Shown here in pieces: positions 16,883 through 25,794 of a stretch of 64,000 nucleotides of DNA. Source of the DNA: an uncultured Tateyamaria sp. Its GTDB lineage: Bacteria > Pseudomonadota > Alphaproteobacteria > Rhodobacterales > Rhodobacteraceae. The position numbers were made by a program, and so were the translations under genes. The first letter of the stretch is position 1; each line of letters opens with the position of its first letter. A model generated the notes under the pieces. That model was not told where the DNA came from. It did not search any database and worked only from the letters and a program-made list of their open reading frames with translations. The stretch lies in assembly GCF_947496075.1 (NCBI RefSeq), contig NZ_CANMBJ010000006.1, forward strand, positions 419,001-483,000. The letters are read 5' to 3'.

Positions 16883-17851
16883 ATGTCGCGCCAAACAAAG
16901 ACTGAGATTCTCGACGCAAATGAACAGCTTCTGGTGCGGCTGGCATGGGCCTGTGAGGTTCAGGGCATGACCCAAGCGCAGGCGGCCGAACAGTTCGGCG
17001 TAACGCGGTTGCGGGTCAATAAATCGCTGGCTGAGGCGCGCGAGCGCGGCATCGTGCGGGTGACAATCAACTCCTCCTTTGGGCCCTGCATCGAACTGGA
17101 AGAGCAGTTGCGCGACCGGTTCGGTCTGGACACTGCGACTGTGGCCCCGGTGGGCGGCGAAGATTTCAAGCTTTATACAGTATTGGGCGCGGCCCTGGGC
17201 CAGTTTCTCAACCGCCTGCTCGAACGTCCTGAGATCAAGCTGTTTGGTATGTCCTGGGGTAACACGCTGAACATGGCGACCCGGTATATGGAGCCGATGA
17301 ACCGCCCCGACCTTGAGATCACATCAGTGATGGGCGGGCTTACCAAAGGGTCAGACGTCAACAGCTACGAAATCACGACCCGCTTGGCAGATCTATGCAA
17401 CGCACAGCACAGCTATTTCACCGCACCGGTTTATGCCGCCAGCATGGCCTCACGCGAAATCTTGGAGCAGCAACAGGAATTCAAAGGGTCGATCGAAAAG
17501 ATCTGCGCGGCTGATGGTCTGGCCCTGGCTGCGGGCGACATGAAGAACTCGCTTTTGTTGGCGGATGGTCTACCACAGGATATCAAAACCAGCGATCTGG
17601 TGCAGGCGGGTGCTGTCGGCGACATCATGGGGTATTTTCTGCGTGCAGATGGTGGCTTGATTCACCATGAAATCAACGACCGCGTGCTGGGGATCAAGCT
17701 GACGGACCTGGATGATCTGTCGAACGTAATCGTTGCCGCCGGCGGTGCACAGAAAGTACCGATCATGCGCGCCATATTGCTGCGTGGCTGTGTCAATCAC
17801 CTCGTGACGGACGAGCATACGGCACGCGGCTTGCTTGTGGCATCTGCATGA
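16883..17851 (+). CDS. SorC-family sugar-responsive regulator
   Basis: Transcription factor with an N-terminal helix-turn-helix (MTQAQAAEQFGVTRLRVNKSLAEARERGIVRV) and a C-terminal sugar-phosphate sensing domain of the SorC/DeoR-like fold (GAALGQFLNRLLERPEIKLFGMSWGNTL, GDIMGYFLRADGGLIH, LGIKLTDLDDLSNVIVAAGGAQKVPIMRAILLRG). Such regulators respond to a phosphorylated pathway intermediate. Its stop overlaps the kinase ATG by 4 nt, so it and the kinase are coupled. It likely controls both divergent operons. Confidence 0.92.
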   Translation: MSRQTKTEILDANEQLLVRLAWACEVQGMTQAQAAEQFGVTRLRVNKSLAEARERGIVRVTINSSFGPCIELEEQLRDRFGLDTATVAPVGGEDFKLYTVLGAALGQFLNRLLERPEIKLFGMSWGNTLNMATRYMEPMNRPDLEITSVMGGLTKGSDVNSYEITTRLADLCNAQHSYFTAPVYAASMASREILEQQQEFKGSIEKICAADGLALAAGDMKNSLLLADGLPQDIKTSDLVQAGAVGDIMGYFLRADGGLIHHEINDRVLGIKLTDLDDLSNVIVAAGGAQKVPIMRAILLRGCVNHLVTDEHTARGLLVASA

Positions 17852-19305
17852 TCTTCGCTGGTATCGACCTCGGCACGTCGGGGATCAAGATCGCGCTGGT
17901 GGACGAGGATGGCGTCTGCCTTGCTTCTGCTGCGCGACCCTCCCCCGTTGATATTCCCCAAGCCGGGTGGAGCCAACAGGACCCCGACCAATGGTGGACC
18001 CTCAGTCGCGACATCTTTGATGAGTTGGCTGCGACCCACCCGGACCTGATGCACCGTCTCACAGGGATTTCCCTGTCGGGTCATATGCTGGGGCCAGTGC
18101 TGCTGGACAAGGCGAACCGACCGACCACGCCTTGCATTCTGTGGAACGATCAACGCTCCATTCTGGAATGCGCCGACTTGTTGGCGAAAGTACCGGATAT
18201 CGGCTGGCGTACGAATGGGCATCCGGACCCCGGCCTTGGCGCACCGAAGCTGCTTTGGCTGGCCAAGCATATGCCCGAGGTCTTGGACCGCGCAGATGTG
18301 CTGATGCTGCCGAAAGACTATGTCGCCCTGCAGCTGACCGGCGAAAGAGCAACGGAATACAGCGATGCGTCCGGGACGATGCTCCTGGATTGCGCCACGT
18401 GCGACTGGGATGACGAACTGCTCGCCGCCGCAGGTTGGGACCGTGCGCGCCTGCCGCCCTTGTTACAGTCCTGCGATGTCGCCGGGCAGCTAAAACCAGA
18501 CCTGTGTAAACGCTGGAAGACGCCAAGTGTTGTTTTGGTCGCGGCTGGCAGCGGGGACAATTATGCAGCGGCCCTTGGTGTGGGGGCGGCGGTGTCCGGG
18601 CGTGCGGCACTCAGCATCGGGACATCGGGTGTCTTATGCGCCGCAGACAACGACTTCCATCCGGCACCTGAACAAGCCGTCCTGACAACCCCTCATGCGG
18701 CACCGGGCCTGTTCTTGTCGATGGGGGTGGTGATGTCAGCCACGCAATCGCTGGATTGGTTGAGCCGCCTGACATCCGTGTCAGCCCCAGATCTGGCCAC
18801 ATTGGCCGAGGCCCGCGCGGCAACAGGGATCGGGGATCTGCCGATTTCGCGTCCATCGGTCACCGGCGTGCGCACGCCAGACAACAGACCCGACGCGCAA
18901 GCCTTTCTCGGTGGGCTTACAGCGGGGCACGATGCCGCAGACGTGGCCTATGCCATCCTCGAGGGTGTAGCGATGCAATTCTACGCGGCATACAGCGCTC
19001 AAAAGGCGGCCAACGTTCCGATTGATACCCTTGCCGCCGTTGGGGGAGGTACGCGCTCAGTATTTTGGGTCTCGTTGATCGCGACTCTTTTCGACACGGA
19101 GATCAGCATCCCCGAACAAGGCGATATCTCCGCCTGCCTTGGTGCTGCGCGTATGGCCCAAGCCGCCGTTGCTCCCGCTGAGCGCGATACGATCTTGTCG
19201 CGCAAGAACAGAAGCAAAACCACAGCACGTCCAATAACGTCCCTTAGCGGTCCTCTTTTTGAAAGGTATCAATGGCACTGCGACCTGCCATTTTCAGTGA
19301 TCTGA
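17848..19305 (+). CDS. FGGY-family carbohydrate kinase (xylulokinase-like)
   Basis: ATP-dependent kinase that would phosphorylate the pathway's ketose or polyol. Visible: N-terminal FAGIDLGTSGIKIALVDEDG, WNDQRS, the hinge and catalytic Asp region (LSIGTSGVLCAADN; ESSGDNYAAALGVGAAVSG-like GSGDNYAAALGVG), and C-terminal AVGGGTRSVFWVSLIATLFDTEISIPEQGDISACLGAA. Length 485 fits XylB/EryA-like enzymes; substrate cannot be told apart by sequence alone. Confidence 0.93.
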   Translation: MIFAGIDLGTSGIKIALVDEDGVCLASAARPSPVDIPQAGWSQQDPDQWWTLSRDIFDELAATHPDLMHRLTGISLSGHMLGPVLLDKANRPTTPCILWNDQRSILECADLLAKVPDIGWRTNGHPDPGLGAPKLLWLAKHMPEVLDRADVLMLPKDYVALQLTGERATEYSDASGTMLLDCATCDWDDELLAAAGWDRARLPPLLQSCDVAGQLKPDLCKRWKTPSVVLVAAGSGDNYAAALGVGAAVSGRAALSIGTSGVLCAADNDFHPAPEQAVLTTPHAAPGLFLSMGVVMSATQSLDWLSRLTSVSAPDLATLAEARAATGIGDLPISRPSVTGVRTPDNRPDAQAFLGGLTAGHDAADVAYAILEGVAMQFYAAYSAQKAANVPIDTLAAVGGGTRSVFWVSLIATLFDTEISIPEQGDISACLGAARMAQAAVAPAERDTILSRKNRSKTTARPITSLSGPLFERYQWHCDLPFSVI

Positions 19306-19713
19306 TGGGTTCGATCTGCTGGCATGCGTTACGGACAGGTTCACGCGACCAGTGCCCAAACCGGTTCGTCCATATTGGATGGTGACTGCTTTCCAATGCA
19401 GATGTGCTGCGCTCTTTTCACTTCGAGTGGCGATGCGCCGTGCAGTGTTCCGGTCGCAGCAGTCATTCCAAAAGCATTTTCCAATACCACGATATGGGTG
19501 TCACTCTAGACTTTCATTGTGTGCACAGGAATTCAGAATTGGCTTTTTCACATCCGGAGAACAAAGCCGGTGGTTCAGTTGCATCACAGAAAATTTCAGC
19601 AGAATCCTCTTCTAACAGGAAACATGCCAATTTCTTAACAACGTGGACTGGTAAGGAGACAGTGATCATGGCAGCTGCAAGCTAAGTTGCAGCTGCCGTT
19701 GTTTAGATATCGA
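19306..19713. other. Intergenic region, ends in a mini-ORF and perfect hairpin
   Basis: No protein gene is convincing. At the 3' end a strong ribosome site (AAGGAG, 19653-19658) stands before ATG 19668, which opens only MAAAS and a stop. The mini-ORF lies on the hairpin listed separately. Confidence 0.5.
19670..19697. terminator. Perfect hairpin between convergent kinase and protease genes
   Basis: GGCAGCTGCAA (19670-19680), 6-nt loop, TTGCAGCTGCC (19687-19697): 11 perfect pairs followed by GTTGTTT on the plus strand. It sits between two genes pointing at each other and probably terminates both; the same bases encode the MAAAS mini-ORF. Confidence 0.6.
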
Positions 19714-22700
19714 CTAGTACTGAATTGCGTATCCGGCAGCCAGTTCGCCGTCGCTGCGGCGTTGTGTGATCCGCAGTTCCGCGCCAGAACCGCGCGCCTC
19801 GGGCGATCCGATCATTAACGGAAACAATTGACGTTCGCCGGCCGAGACAGGCAATTCGTAGACAGAACCGCCGCGCAACACCACAACCTCTTTGCCCTTG
19901 TACTTCGAGATCGTAGCGGCGCTGCGTGGCCGTTCAAACTGATCACGAAGCCGAAAGCGCGTGCTGGGTGAGACAAGCATTTCCAGACGGCGATTATCGA
20001 CAAGCTCCAACTCCATCAATGCTTCGGAACGGAACGTAATGCCGCCCAGAAATTCACGTCCGAGAGCCTTGATTTCCGGCTTGTCAGGCGCTTCTTCTAC
20101 GGCGCCAAGCGGTGGCAGATCAGATTTCACCGCACCTTCTTTGACGGTTCTAAGCAATTGCGCCATCAGCTTTTCGTCACCAAGGCACAGTATGATCCGT
20201 TCGTTTTGACGGAACCTGCTTGCATCCACAACAAGCGACCGCGTGCGTCCACCGGACATGAAACCACCGATGATCCCCGTCAGGTCAGACGATGAATCGG
20301 TTGCATCGTCGATGGTGATATTCCGCTGGCAGATGTTGTTGAACCGCCGAATATCGATCGCACTGCCGCTGGCGGCGACGGGGCCATCATGTGGTGACGC
20401 CTCAAGCAATAGGCACGGATGCCAATTTACGGTCGACCCACTCACCATAACGCTTGCAGGCGGGATAAGGGCTTCTGGCCACGTCATTTTGACAATGCGA
20501 TCTTCGCCGGGCAGCAGATCATCCACCCGAATTTCGTCAATCAGATAGGTGCCAGGCACCAATGGGTTTGGGATAGGGTCGCCGGGACGAATGGAGGGAA
20601 TGAATTCCTGAGGATAGCGGAATTCAAACCCGGGGTAGTGGCAGATCATGCCACGCACATAGACTTCTGTCGCTGTGGCAACGCCGTTGTTCCTGACCCG
20701 CGCAAAGACATAGTTATCTTGGCCCCGGACCGCGTTTTGATGCGGTGGGTTGGCGTTGTAGGCCAGCGCAGGGATCGGATCGTTTGTCGCCCGAACCCAG
20801 ATGTCGGGACTATGTGCATGCCAGCCTGGCGATGGAACAGCGCCCGTGTCGCTCTGGTTTTCACGCACCACCACATCGGACGCAAACGCGCCGTCGCGGG
20901 CTGCAATAACGGCTGCATCAACATTGACACGGCCATAGCCATACCACTGTGAAAACTCAGCAACACCGTCGCCGTCATTGTCGACGTAGCTCCCGGTTGG
21001 ATCAGTATTGCCGGCATGGATACGCACCGCAGTTGTCCGCAAGATATTGCGCACTTGGATCCAATTCAGTGACGGATCCATCGATAGAACAAGCGCTGCG
21101 GTGCCCGCAATGGTAGGTGAGGCATGACTGGTGCCGCCAAAGTTGGTGCTATAGTCATTCGCAATTACCGGTGGCACAGCGCCGTTCAGCGCACCTGTGC
21201 CGACATTGACGGTTGTTGTCGTCGGGTCCACCAAGCCGCCATCATAGGCGGTATGAGACGGCGCAACGATGTCCATCTCAGGTCCAAACGGGTTATAAAG
21301 CGCGCGTTGATCGGTGATCGCGGCAATATTGGTGGTGTTCCCGCTGGGATCCGGGCCGCTGCTGTTGGTGGGATTTGTTGGATTGGCACCGATACTTGCC
21401 CCAACCGCAACCGTCCGTTCATAAGACGCAAAGCGGCGAACATTGGTGAACTGCACGTAGCCCAGATTGCCGGTTGAAAAAGTCACAACACAACCGCGGC
21501 CATTGCGACCATAAACGGTCAGAAAATCAAAGCAGTCGCGCAGCGCGTTAGACAAAGCACCGTTGGTGACGCCCCAGGAATTGGCAATGACGTCAGCGGG
21601 CTGCGTTGGGACTGCCGGAAACGCCACATTGGTGTTTCCAGTGTTGAACCCGGCAGACCAGATAAACGCATCCGCCATTTCAATCCCTGTCGCCGGGTTT
21701 GCGATCCTGCCCCCGATGAGGCGACAATTCGGGGCAACCCCCGCGACACCAAGATTGTTGCTAAACGCCGCCGTTGCGGTTCCAGAAGTCTGCGTACCAT
21801 GCGACCCACTCAGCCCAGCCACGGTTTGCGTCGTCAGATTGTTGAAATTGAAGGAGGTGAGCATTTTGGATGCCCCGTCCGTCAAGTTCGCCGTCAAATC
21901 AGGGTGGTTCGGGGTGACACCGTTCACATCAAAAACAGCGATACAAATGTCCGGGCTACCGCCACGCAGATTGACATCGATGTCGTCCATGGTGTCCCAC
22001 GCTTCATCCGCATTGATCAGCGGCAGGTTGTCCTGCAGGCCATATAGCGTGTCGTTCGGCGTAAAGGCATCGTTTTCGATGACGTACAGGATCTGTGGTT
22101 CCGCGTAGTCCACCTCTTTCATAGAGTTGAGCTTTTCGGCCAGCTCGAGCAAGTCATAGTCAGGTAGCCCGGCGCGTTCGACCATGTAAGCATTGCCTGC
22201 ATAATCGACCGTTCGCTGAATACGCAGGCCAAATTCACGCAGAATTTTCTTGGCCACGTCATCGCCGACATCACCGCCAAAACGGACAACCATTTCATTC
22301 GTCAAACCCTGCAGGGGGTTTTCCTTGCCGCGTTCGATTACGGCACCAAAGATCACATTTGCATCGCGACGGGCCGCGAGGCGGGCAAAACCGCTGAGCG
22401 CTTGGGTCGCGTTATCGATGCCATCGGGCGTTTCGATCAGAACAAAATCGCTGTCCAATGGTTGATCAGCGCTGTCCGTCATCTTGAGATCAAGGCGTTT
22501 AAGTCCGGCTTCTTCCAGCAGCTCATCGACTTCAAACTTGCTTTCTTCACCCATACGAACGGTCGCAAGGACCGCATCCTGCCTGCCGCGAAAGTGCATG
22601 GGACCATCAGCAGAAGGATAATGTGGGTCATTTTTGCGGCCTAACGATACGACAGCTGAATTCGGCCCCGGCGTCAGATGAACCTCGCGGCTGACAGGTT

Positions 22701-22893
22701 CCAAAGTCGACACTTCGGGTTTCACCGTTAGCGTGTAGGTTCCCGGTTTGATTTTTGGTGCCTCGAACGCGCCATGCGCATTCAGCTTGAGGCCCTGCTC
22801 ATCTTCTCTTCCAGTGAGTGTCACACTGGCCTTGGTAACGGTTTTCGCATCGCGATCCGTGAGGAAAACTTGAAGGGATGTTAGACGTGTCAT
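19714..22893 (-). CDS. Large S8 (subtilisin-like) serine protease
   Basis: 1059 residues from ATG 22893 (AGGAGA 7 nt upstream; maximal frame 22995 rejected). Domains in order: a beta-sandwich CarboxypepD-regulatory-like domain (residues 1-85, SVTLTGREDEQG...GTYTLTVKPEV), a fervidolysin-like propeptide region (about 195-275, NEMVVRFGGDVGDDVAKKIL, VDYAEPQILYVIEN), the protease domain with catalytic Asp about 322 (CIAVFDVNGVTPNHPDL), His about 365 (GSHGTQTSGTA) and Ser about 589 (GGTSHASPTIAGTAAL), then a C-terminal region of unknown fold with immunoglobulin-like features. No classical signal peptide is visible at MTRLTSLQVF, which is odd for this family. Confidence 0.93.
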   Translation of the reverse strand: MTRLTSLQVFLTDRDAKTVTKASVTLTGREDEQGLKLNAHGAFEAPKIKPGTYTLTVKPEVSTLEPVSREVHLTPGPNSAVVSLGRKNDPHYPSADGPMHFRGRQDAVLATVRMGEESKFEVDELLEEAGLKRLDLKMTDSADQPLDSDFVLIETPDGIDNATQALSGFARLAARRDANVIFGAVIERGKENPLQGLTNEMVVRFGGDVGDDVAKKILREFGLRIQRTVDYAGNAYMVERAGLPDYDLLELAEKLNSMKEVDYAEPQILYVIENDAFTPNDTLYGLQDNLPLINADEAWDTMDDIDVNLRGGSPDICIAVFDVNGVTPNHPDLTANLTDGASKMLTSFNFNNLTTQTVAGLSGSHGTQTSGTATAAFSNNLGVAGVAPNCRLIGGRIANPATGIEMADAFIWSAGFNTGNTNVAFPAVPTQPADVIANSWGVTNGALSNALRDCFDFLTVYGRNGRGCVVTFSTGNLGYVQFTNVRRFASYERTVAVGASIGANPTNPTNSSGPDPSGNTTNIAAITDQRALYNPFGPEMDIVAPSHTAYDGGLVDPTTTTVNVGTGALNGAVPPVIANDYSTNFGGTSHASPTIAGTAALVLSMDPSLNWIQVRNILRTTAVRIHAGNTDPTGSYVDNDGDGVAEFSQWYGYGRVNVDAAVIAARDGAFASDVVVRENQSDTGAVPSPGWHAHSPDIWVRATNDPIPALAYNANPPHQNAVRGQDNYVFARVRNNGVATATEVYVRGMICHYPGFEFRYPQEFIPSIRPGDPIPNPLVPGTYLIDEIRVDDLLPGEDRIVKMTWPEALIPPASVMVSGSTVNWHPCLLLEASPHDGPVAASGSAIDIRRFNNICQRNITIDDATDSSSDLTGIIGGFMSGGRTRSLVVDASRFRQNERIILCLGDEKLMAQLLRTVKEGAVKSDLPPLGAVEEAPDKPEIKALGREFLGGITFRSEALMELELVDNRRLEMLVSPSTRFRLRDQFERPRSAATISKYKGKEVVVLRGGSVYELPVSAGERQLFPLMIGSPEARGSGAELRITQRRSDGELAAGYAIQY

Positions 22894-23216
22894 AATGCAT
22901 CTCCTAGAAATTGAATTTTCATAAAAATGTAAGTCGTCGAAATTTGACGAGAGGTCGTTTCGTCGGGCTAAAAAATCCCGATACCTCTGCGCCAATCATA
23001 TACGGCATCGCCTGAAATTGTTAGTCAGGAATCCCGTACCGGAGAATTTCGAGGGCCATTTTTGGGTTAGCTTCTGGTATCGGCCACAGGCGCAACCGCA
23101 ATGAAAGCCGAGTATGTTCCACCTTTCACTAGACCCAACAACCATGCTCGTTTCACAAGATGAATCCATCCCGAGATTTGTCCAATAGGGCTTCATTCAG
23201 GACCAAAGACTTGATG
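22894..23216. other. Intergenic region, protease promoter region
   Basis: No gene seen. AT-rich near 22915-22930, where the protease promoter would lie; no clear -35/-10 pair or repeat found. Confidence 0.4.
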
Positions 23217-24128
23217 TTAAAGGAGAAAGACAACTGCATACCCCACAAGCATGACAGAGGCTTCCTTCCTGCTCAGTACAAAACCGGTTCGCAGAAAGAT
23301 AAGTGAAACAAGCGAGGCTACGACCATGATCGGAATCCAGTAGTCAATGAAGCTATCTGCGACCGTTACCGGGGCAACCAGTGCTGCACTTCCCAAAACA
23401 ATCGTGCCGTTGAACACGTTGCTGCCCAGTATTCCACCCAGGATCAGATCGGGTTGGCGTCTCAGGGCAGCCGCCACACAGGCCGCCATTTCAGGAAGAG
23501 ACGTGCCAATGGCTACAGCTGTCAAACCGATCAAAGCCTCGGAAATTCCCAGACTGCCAGCGAGCCCGACAGCCCCGTCTATGAACAGATACGCCCCGAC
23601 GGGTAGGGCGATCAGCGCAGCGACGCACCAGCCAATAGCAGTGGCGAGTCCTTCTGTGCCGTTCGTTTCTGCGTTCTCCTCGTCCTCCAGGGAATGCCAA
23701 CGCAACAGCAAGTAGATGGCCATTCCCAGAAGCAGTGTTGCTGCATCGGCCCGCGAAACAACCGCATCTTGCGCAACGACGCCGAAAGACAGCGCCGCCA
23801 AAAGCATTGCACCGCCGTCGACGCGCAAGATATCCGAGGCAATGGCAAGCGGTTTGATCAGAGCCGCAAGCGCCAGCACGAGAAGCAGATTTGCGATATT
23901 GCTTCCAACGACATTGCCGACTGCAACATCGGGTGCGGCAGAAAGCATGGCCTGCACCGCGACGAACAGTTCGGGCGCCGATGTGCCAAATCCCATGACC
24001 ACAAAGGCCACAATGACGAGTGGTATCCTGAATTCCACCGCAAGCCGTTGGATACCGTCAACAAGCCAATCCCCGCCATAGAAAAGGAGCGTTCCGCCAA
24101 GGGCCAGGAACAGCAGGGACACACCCAT
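23217..24128 (-). CDS. Calcium/sodium antiporter (YrbG-like, CaCA family)
   Basis: Inner-membrane exchanger with two inverted repeats, each carrying an alpha-repeat: VVMGFGTSAPELFVAVQAML (about 43-62) with GNVVGSNIANLLLVLALAAL, and VAIGTSLPEMAACVAAALRR with GGILGSNVFNGTIVLG. About ten hydrophobic helices, 303 residues. Last gene of the RpiR-regulated operon; its ATG overlaps the phosphatase stop as TGATG. The link to a sugar-phosphate importer is unusual. Confidence 0.92.
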   Translation of the reverse strand: MGVSLLFLALGGTLLFYGGDWLVDGIQRLAVEFRIPLVIVAFVVMGFGTSAPELFVAVQAMLSAAPDVAVGNVVGSNIANLLLVLALAALIKPLAIASDILRVDGGAMLLAALSFGVVAQDAVVSRADAATLLLGMAIYLLLRWHSLEDEENAETNGTEGLATAIGWCVAALIALPVGAYLFIDGAVGLAGSLGISEALIGLTAVAIGTSLPEMAACVAAALRRQPDLILGGILGSNVFNGTIVLGSAALVAPVTVADSFIDYWIPIMVVASLVSLIFLRTGFVLSRKEASVMLVGYAVVFLL

Positions 24129-24727
24129 CAGTCCGGCGCCCCGAAATCAAGGTCGTCGGGGCGGTAATTGAACAACTCAATCCGGGGTGATTTGCCGTTT
24201 CCCAGCCGCAGTGCTGTCAGGCTTGCGGGTGCAACGGGGATGATATGTGCGGGCTGAAGCCCGACATAGCGTTGAAGAAGGGCGCGGATGACGCCGCCGT
24301 GGCAGACGACAAGCAGATTTGTGCAAGGCTCACGGCGCTCATCCTCGATTGCGGCGCTGACGCGGTCTGCGAAATCGGACCATGGCTCACCTCCCGGCGG
24401 CACGGCCGTGCCCGCGCGCCAGCCTTGATAGCCCTCTTCATCTTCCTTGCGAATGTCCGCTATGGCGCGGCCGGTCCAATCACCAACATCAATTTCGCGC
24501 AGCCCTTTTGAAAGGCGCGGGGCGTCAACGCCGAGGTGCTGACTGGTCTGGCGCACGCGCTTCAGATCAGAGGCAACGGTGCGGCAGGGCGCGATGCCTT
24601 CGATCAGGGGCCGCAAGGTATCTGCCTGGGATTTACCAAGCTCCGAAAGACCGATGTCGGCCTGTCCCTGAAGACGGCGGGCGGCATTCCATTCTGATTG
24701 CCCATGGCGGACCAGCAGCAGGCGCAT
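24128..24727 (-). CDS. Histidine phosphatase family protein
   Basis: Phosphoglycerate-mutase-like phosphatase. Catalytic motif LLLVRHGQSEWNA at residue 3-15, second His in VVCHGGVIRALLQRY, and Glu in REIDVGDWTGRA. Start ATG 24727 overlaps the ATPase stop by 1 nt (TGATG). Its place after an Afu-like importer suggests it dephosphorylates an imported or derived phosphoester; cytoplasmic, no signal peptide. Confidence 0.93.
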   Translation of the reverse strand: MRLLLVRHGQSEWNAARRLQGQADIGLSELGKSQADTLRPLIEGIAPCRTVASDLKRVRQTSQHLGVDAPRLSKGLREIDVGDWTGRAIADIRKEDEEGYQGWRAGTAVPPGGEPWSDFADRVSAAIEDERREPCTNLLVVCHGGVIRALLQRYVGLQPAHIIPVAPASLTALRLGNGKSPRIELFNYRPDDLDFGAPD

Positions 24728-25785
24728 CAACCGATCCTCGTGCCGTCGGGCGCGAACCAACTGTCCGGTTCGCTGGGCAGGCGGAACTGCACGGTCTCAC
24801 CGATCCGAACCGCAGGGACGTGATCGACAATGGCGGTCAAGCGCAGCCCGTCGCGCAGTCCGGTGACCATGATGCGCCCCGCGATGGTACTGGTCTCTAC
24901 CAATTCCATGGGCAGTGTGGTGTCGTCTGCCTGATCGCTCACTGTCATGTTCTCGGCCCGGAACATCGCCATGCATTCATCTGCAGGCGGTGACAGCGTC
25001 ATGTGACGGCCCCCGACCTTGTAGCCTGCGCCGTTTTTGACAACAGGCACCATGTTGTTCGGCGGCGTCCCGACAAAGGTGGCGACAAAGGCGGTCTCGG
25101 GCCGGTTGATCAGGTCGGCTGGGGCGCCGAATTGCTGGACACGGCCCTGATCCATGACGGCGACATGGGTGGCCATGGTCATCGCCTCGATCTGGTCGTG
25201 AGTGACGTAGACGGTCGTTGCTCCGGTGGCGCGGTGCAGGCGCATGAGTTCGGTCCGCATCTCGACCCTGAGTTTCGCGTCGAGATTTGAAAGCGGCTCG
25301 TCAAACAGCAGTACCGACGGTTTTGGCGCAATGGTGCGGGCAATGGCGACGCGCTGTTGTTGTCCGCCCGAAATCTCGTTGGGGTAACGGTCGGCAAGGC
25401 TTGCGATGTCCAGCAGGTCCAGCACCTCGCGTATGCGTTCGCTGCGCTCGGCTTTGGGCATCGACATGACCTTCAGCGGCCAGTCCACGTTTCCCCGCAC
25501 CGACATATGGGGCCAGAGCGCGTAGGACTGAAACACCAGGCCCGAATTCCGCTTGGCCGGATCCACTGCCCAACCCCGGTCGCCATCCGAAACCGTCTGG
25601 CCATCAAAGACGATCTGCCCTTCGGATGGCAATTCCAACCCGGCGAGCATTCGCAAGAGCGTGGTTTTGCCACAACCCGATGGGCCAAGAAGGACAAGGA
25701 ACGCGCCATCCGGTACAGAGATCGAGACGTTCTTGACCGCCTGAAACTTCCCGAAGCGTTTGGTGAGATTGCGTATTTCCAGCAT
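24727..25785 (-). CDS. ABC transporter ATPase (FbpC/AfuC type)
   Basis: Walker A GPSGCGKTTLLRML, signature ISGGQQQRVAIARTI, Walker B VLLFDEPLSNLDAKLR, switch His YVTHDQIEAMTMAT, and a C-terminal TOBE-like region. 352 residues. The gene follows the permease by 9 nt and overlaps the phosphatase by 1 nt. The family includes iron(III), phosphonate and hexose-phosphate importers; sequence alone does not decide between them. Confidence 0.93.
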   Translation of the reverse strand: MLEIRNLTKRFGKFQAVKNVSISVPDGAFLVLLGPSGCGKTTLLRMLAGLELPSEGQIVFDGQTVSDGDRGWAVDPAKRNSGLVFQSYALWPHMSVRGNVDWPLKVMSMPKAERSERIREVLDLLDIASLADRYPNEISGGQQQRVAIARTIAPKPSVLLFDEPLSNLDAKLRVEMRTELMRLHRATGATTVYVTHDQIEAMTMATHVAVMDQGRVQQFGAPADLINRPETAFVATFVGTPPNNMVPVVKNGAGYKVGGRHMTLSPPADECMAMFRAENMTVSDQADDTTLPMELVETSTIAGRIMVTGLRDGLRLTAIVDHVPAVRIGETVQFRLPSEPDSWFAPDGTRIG

Positions 25786-25794
25786 GAGAGACCT

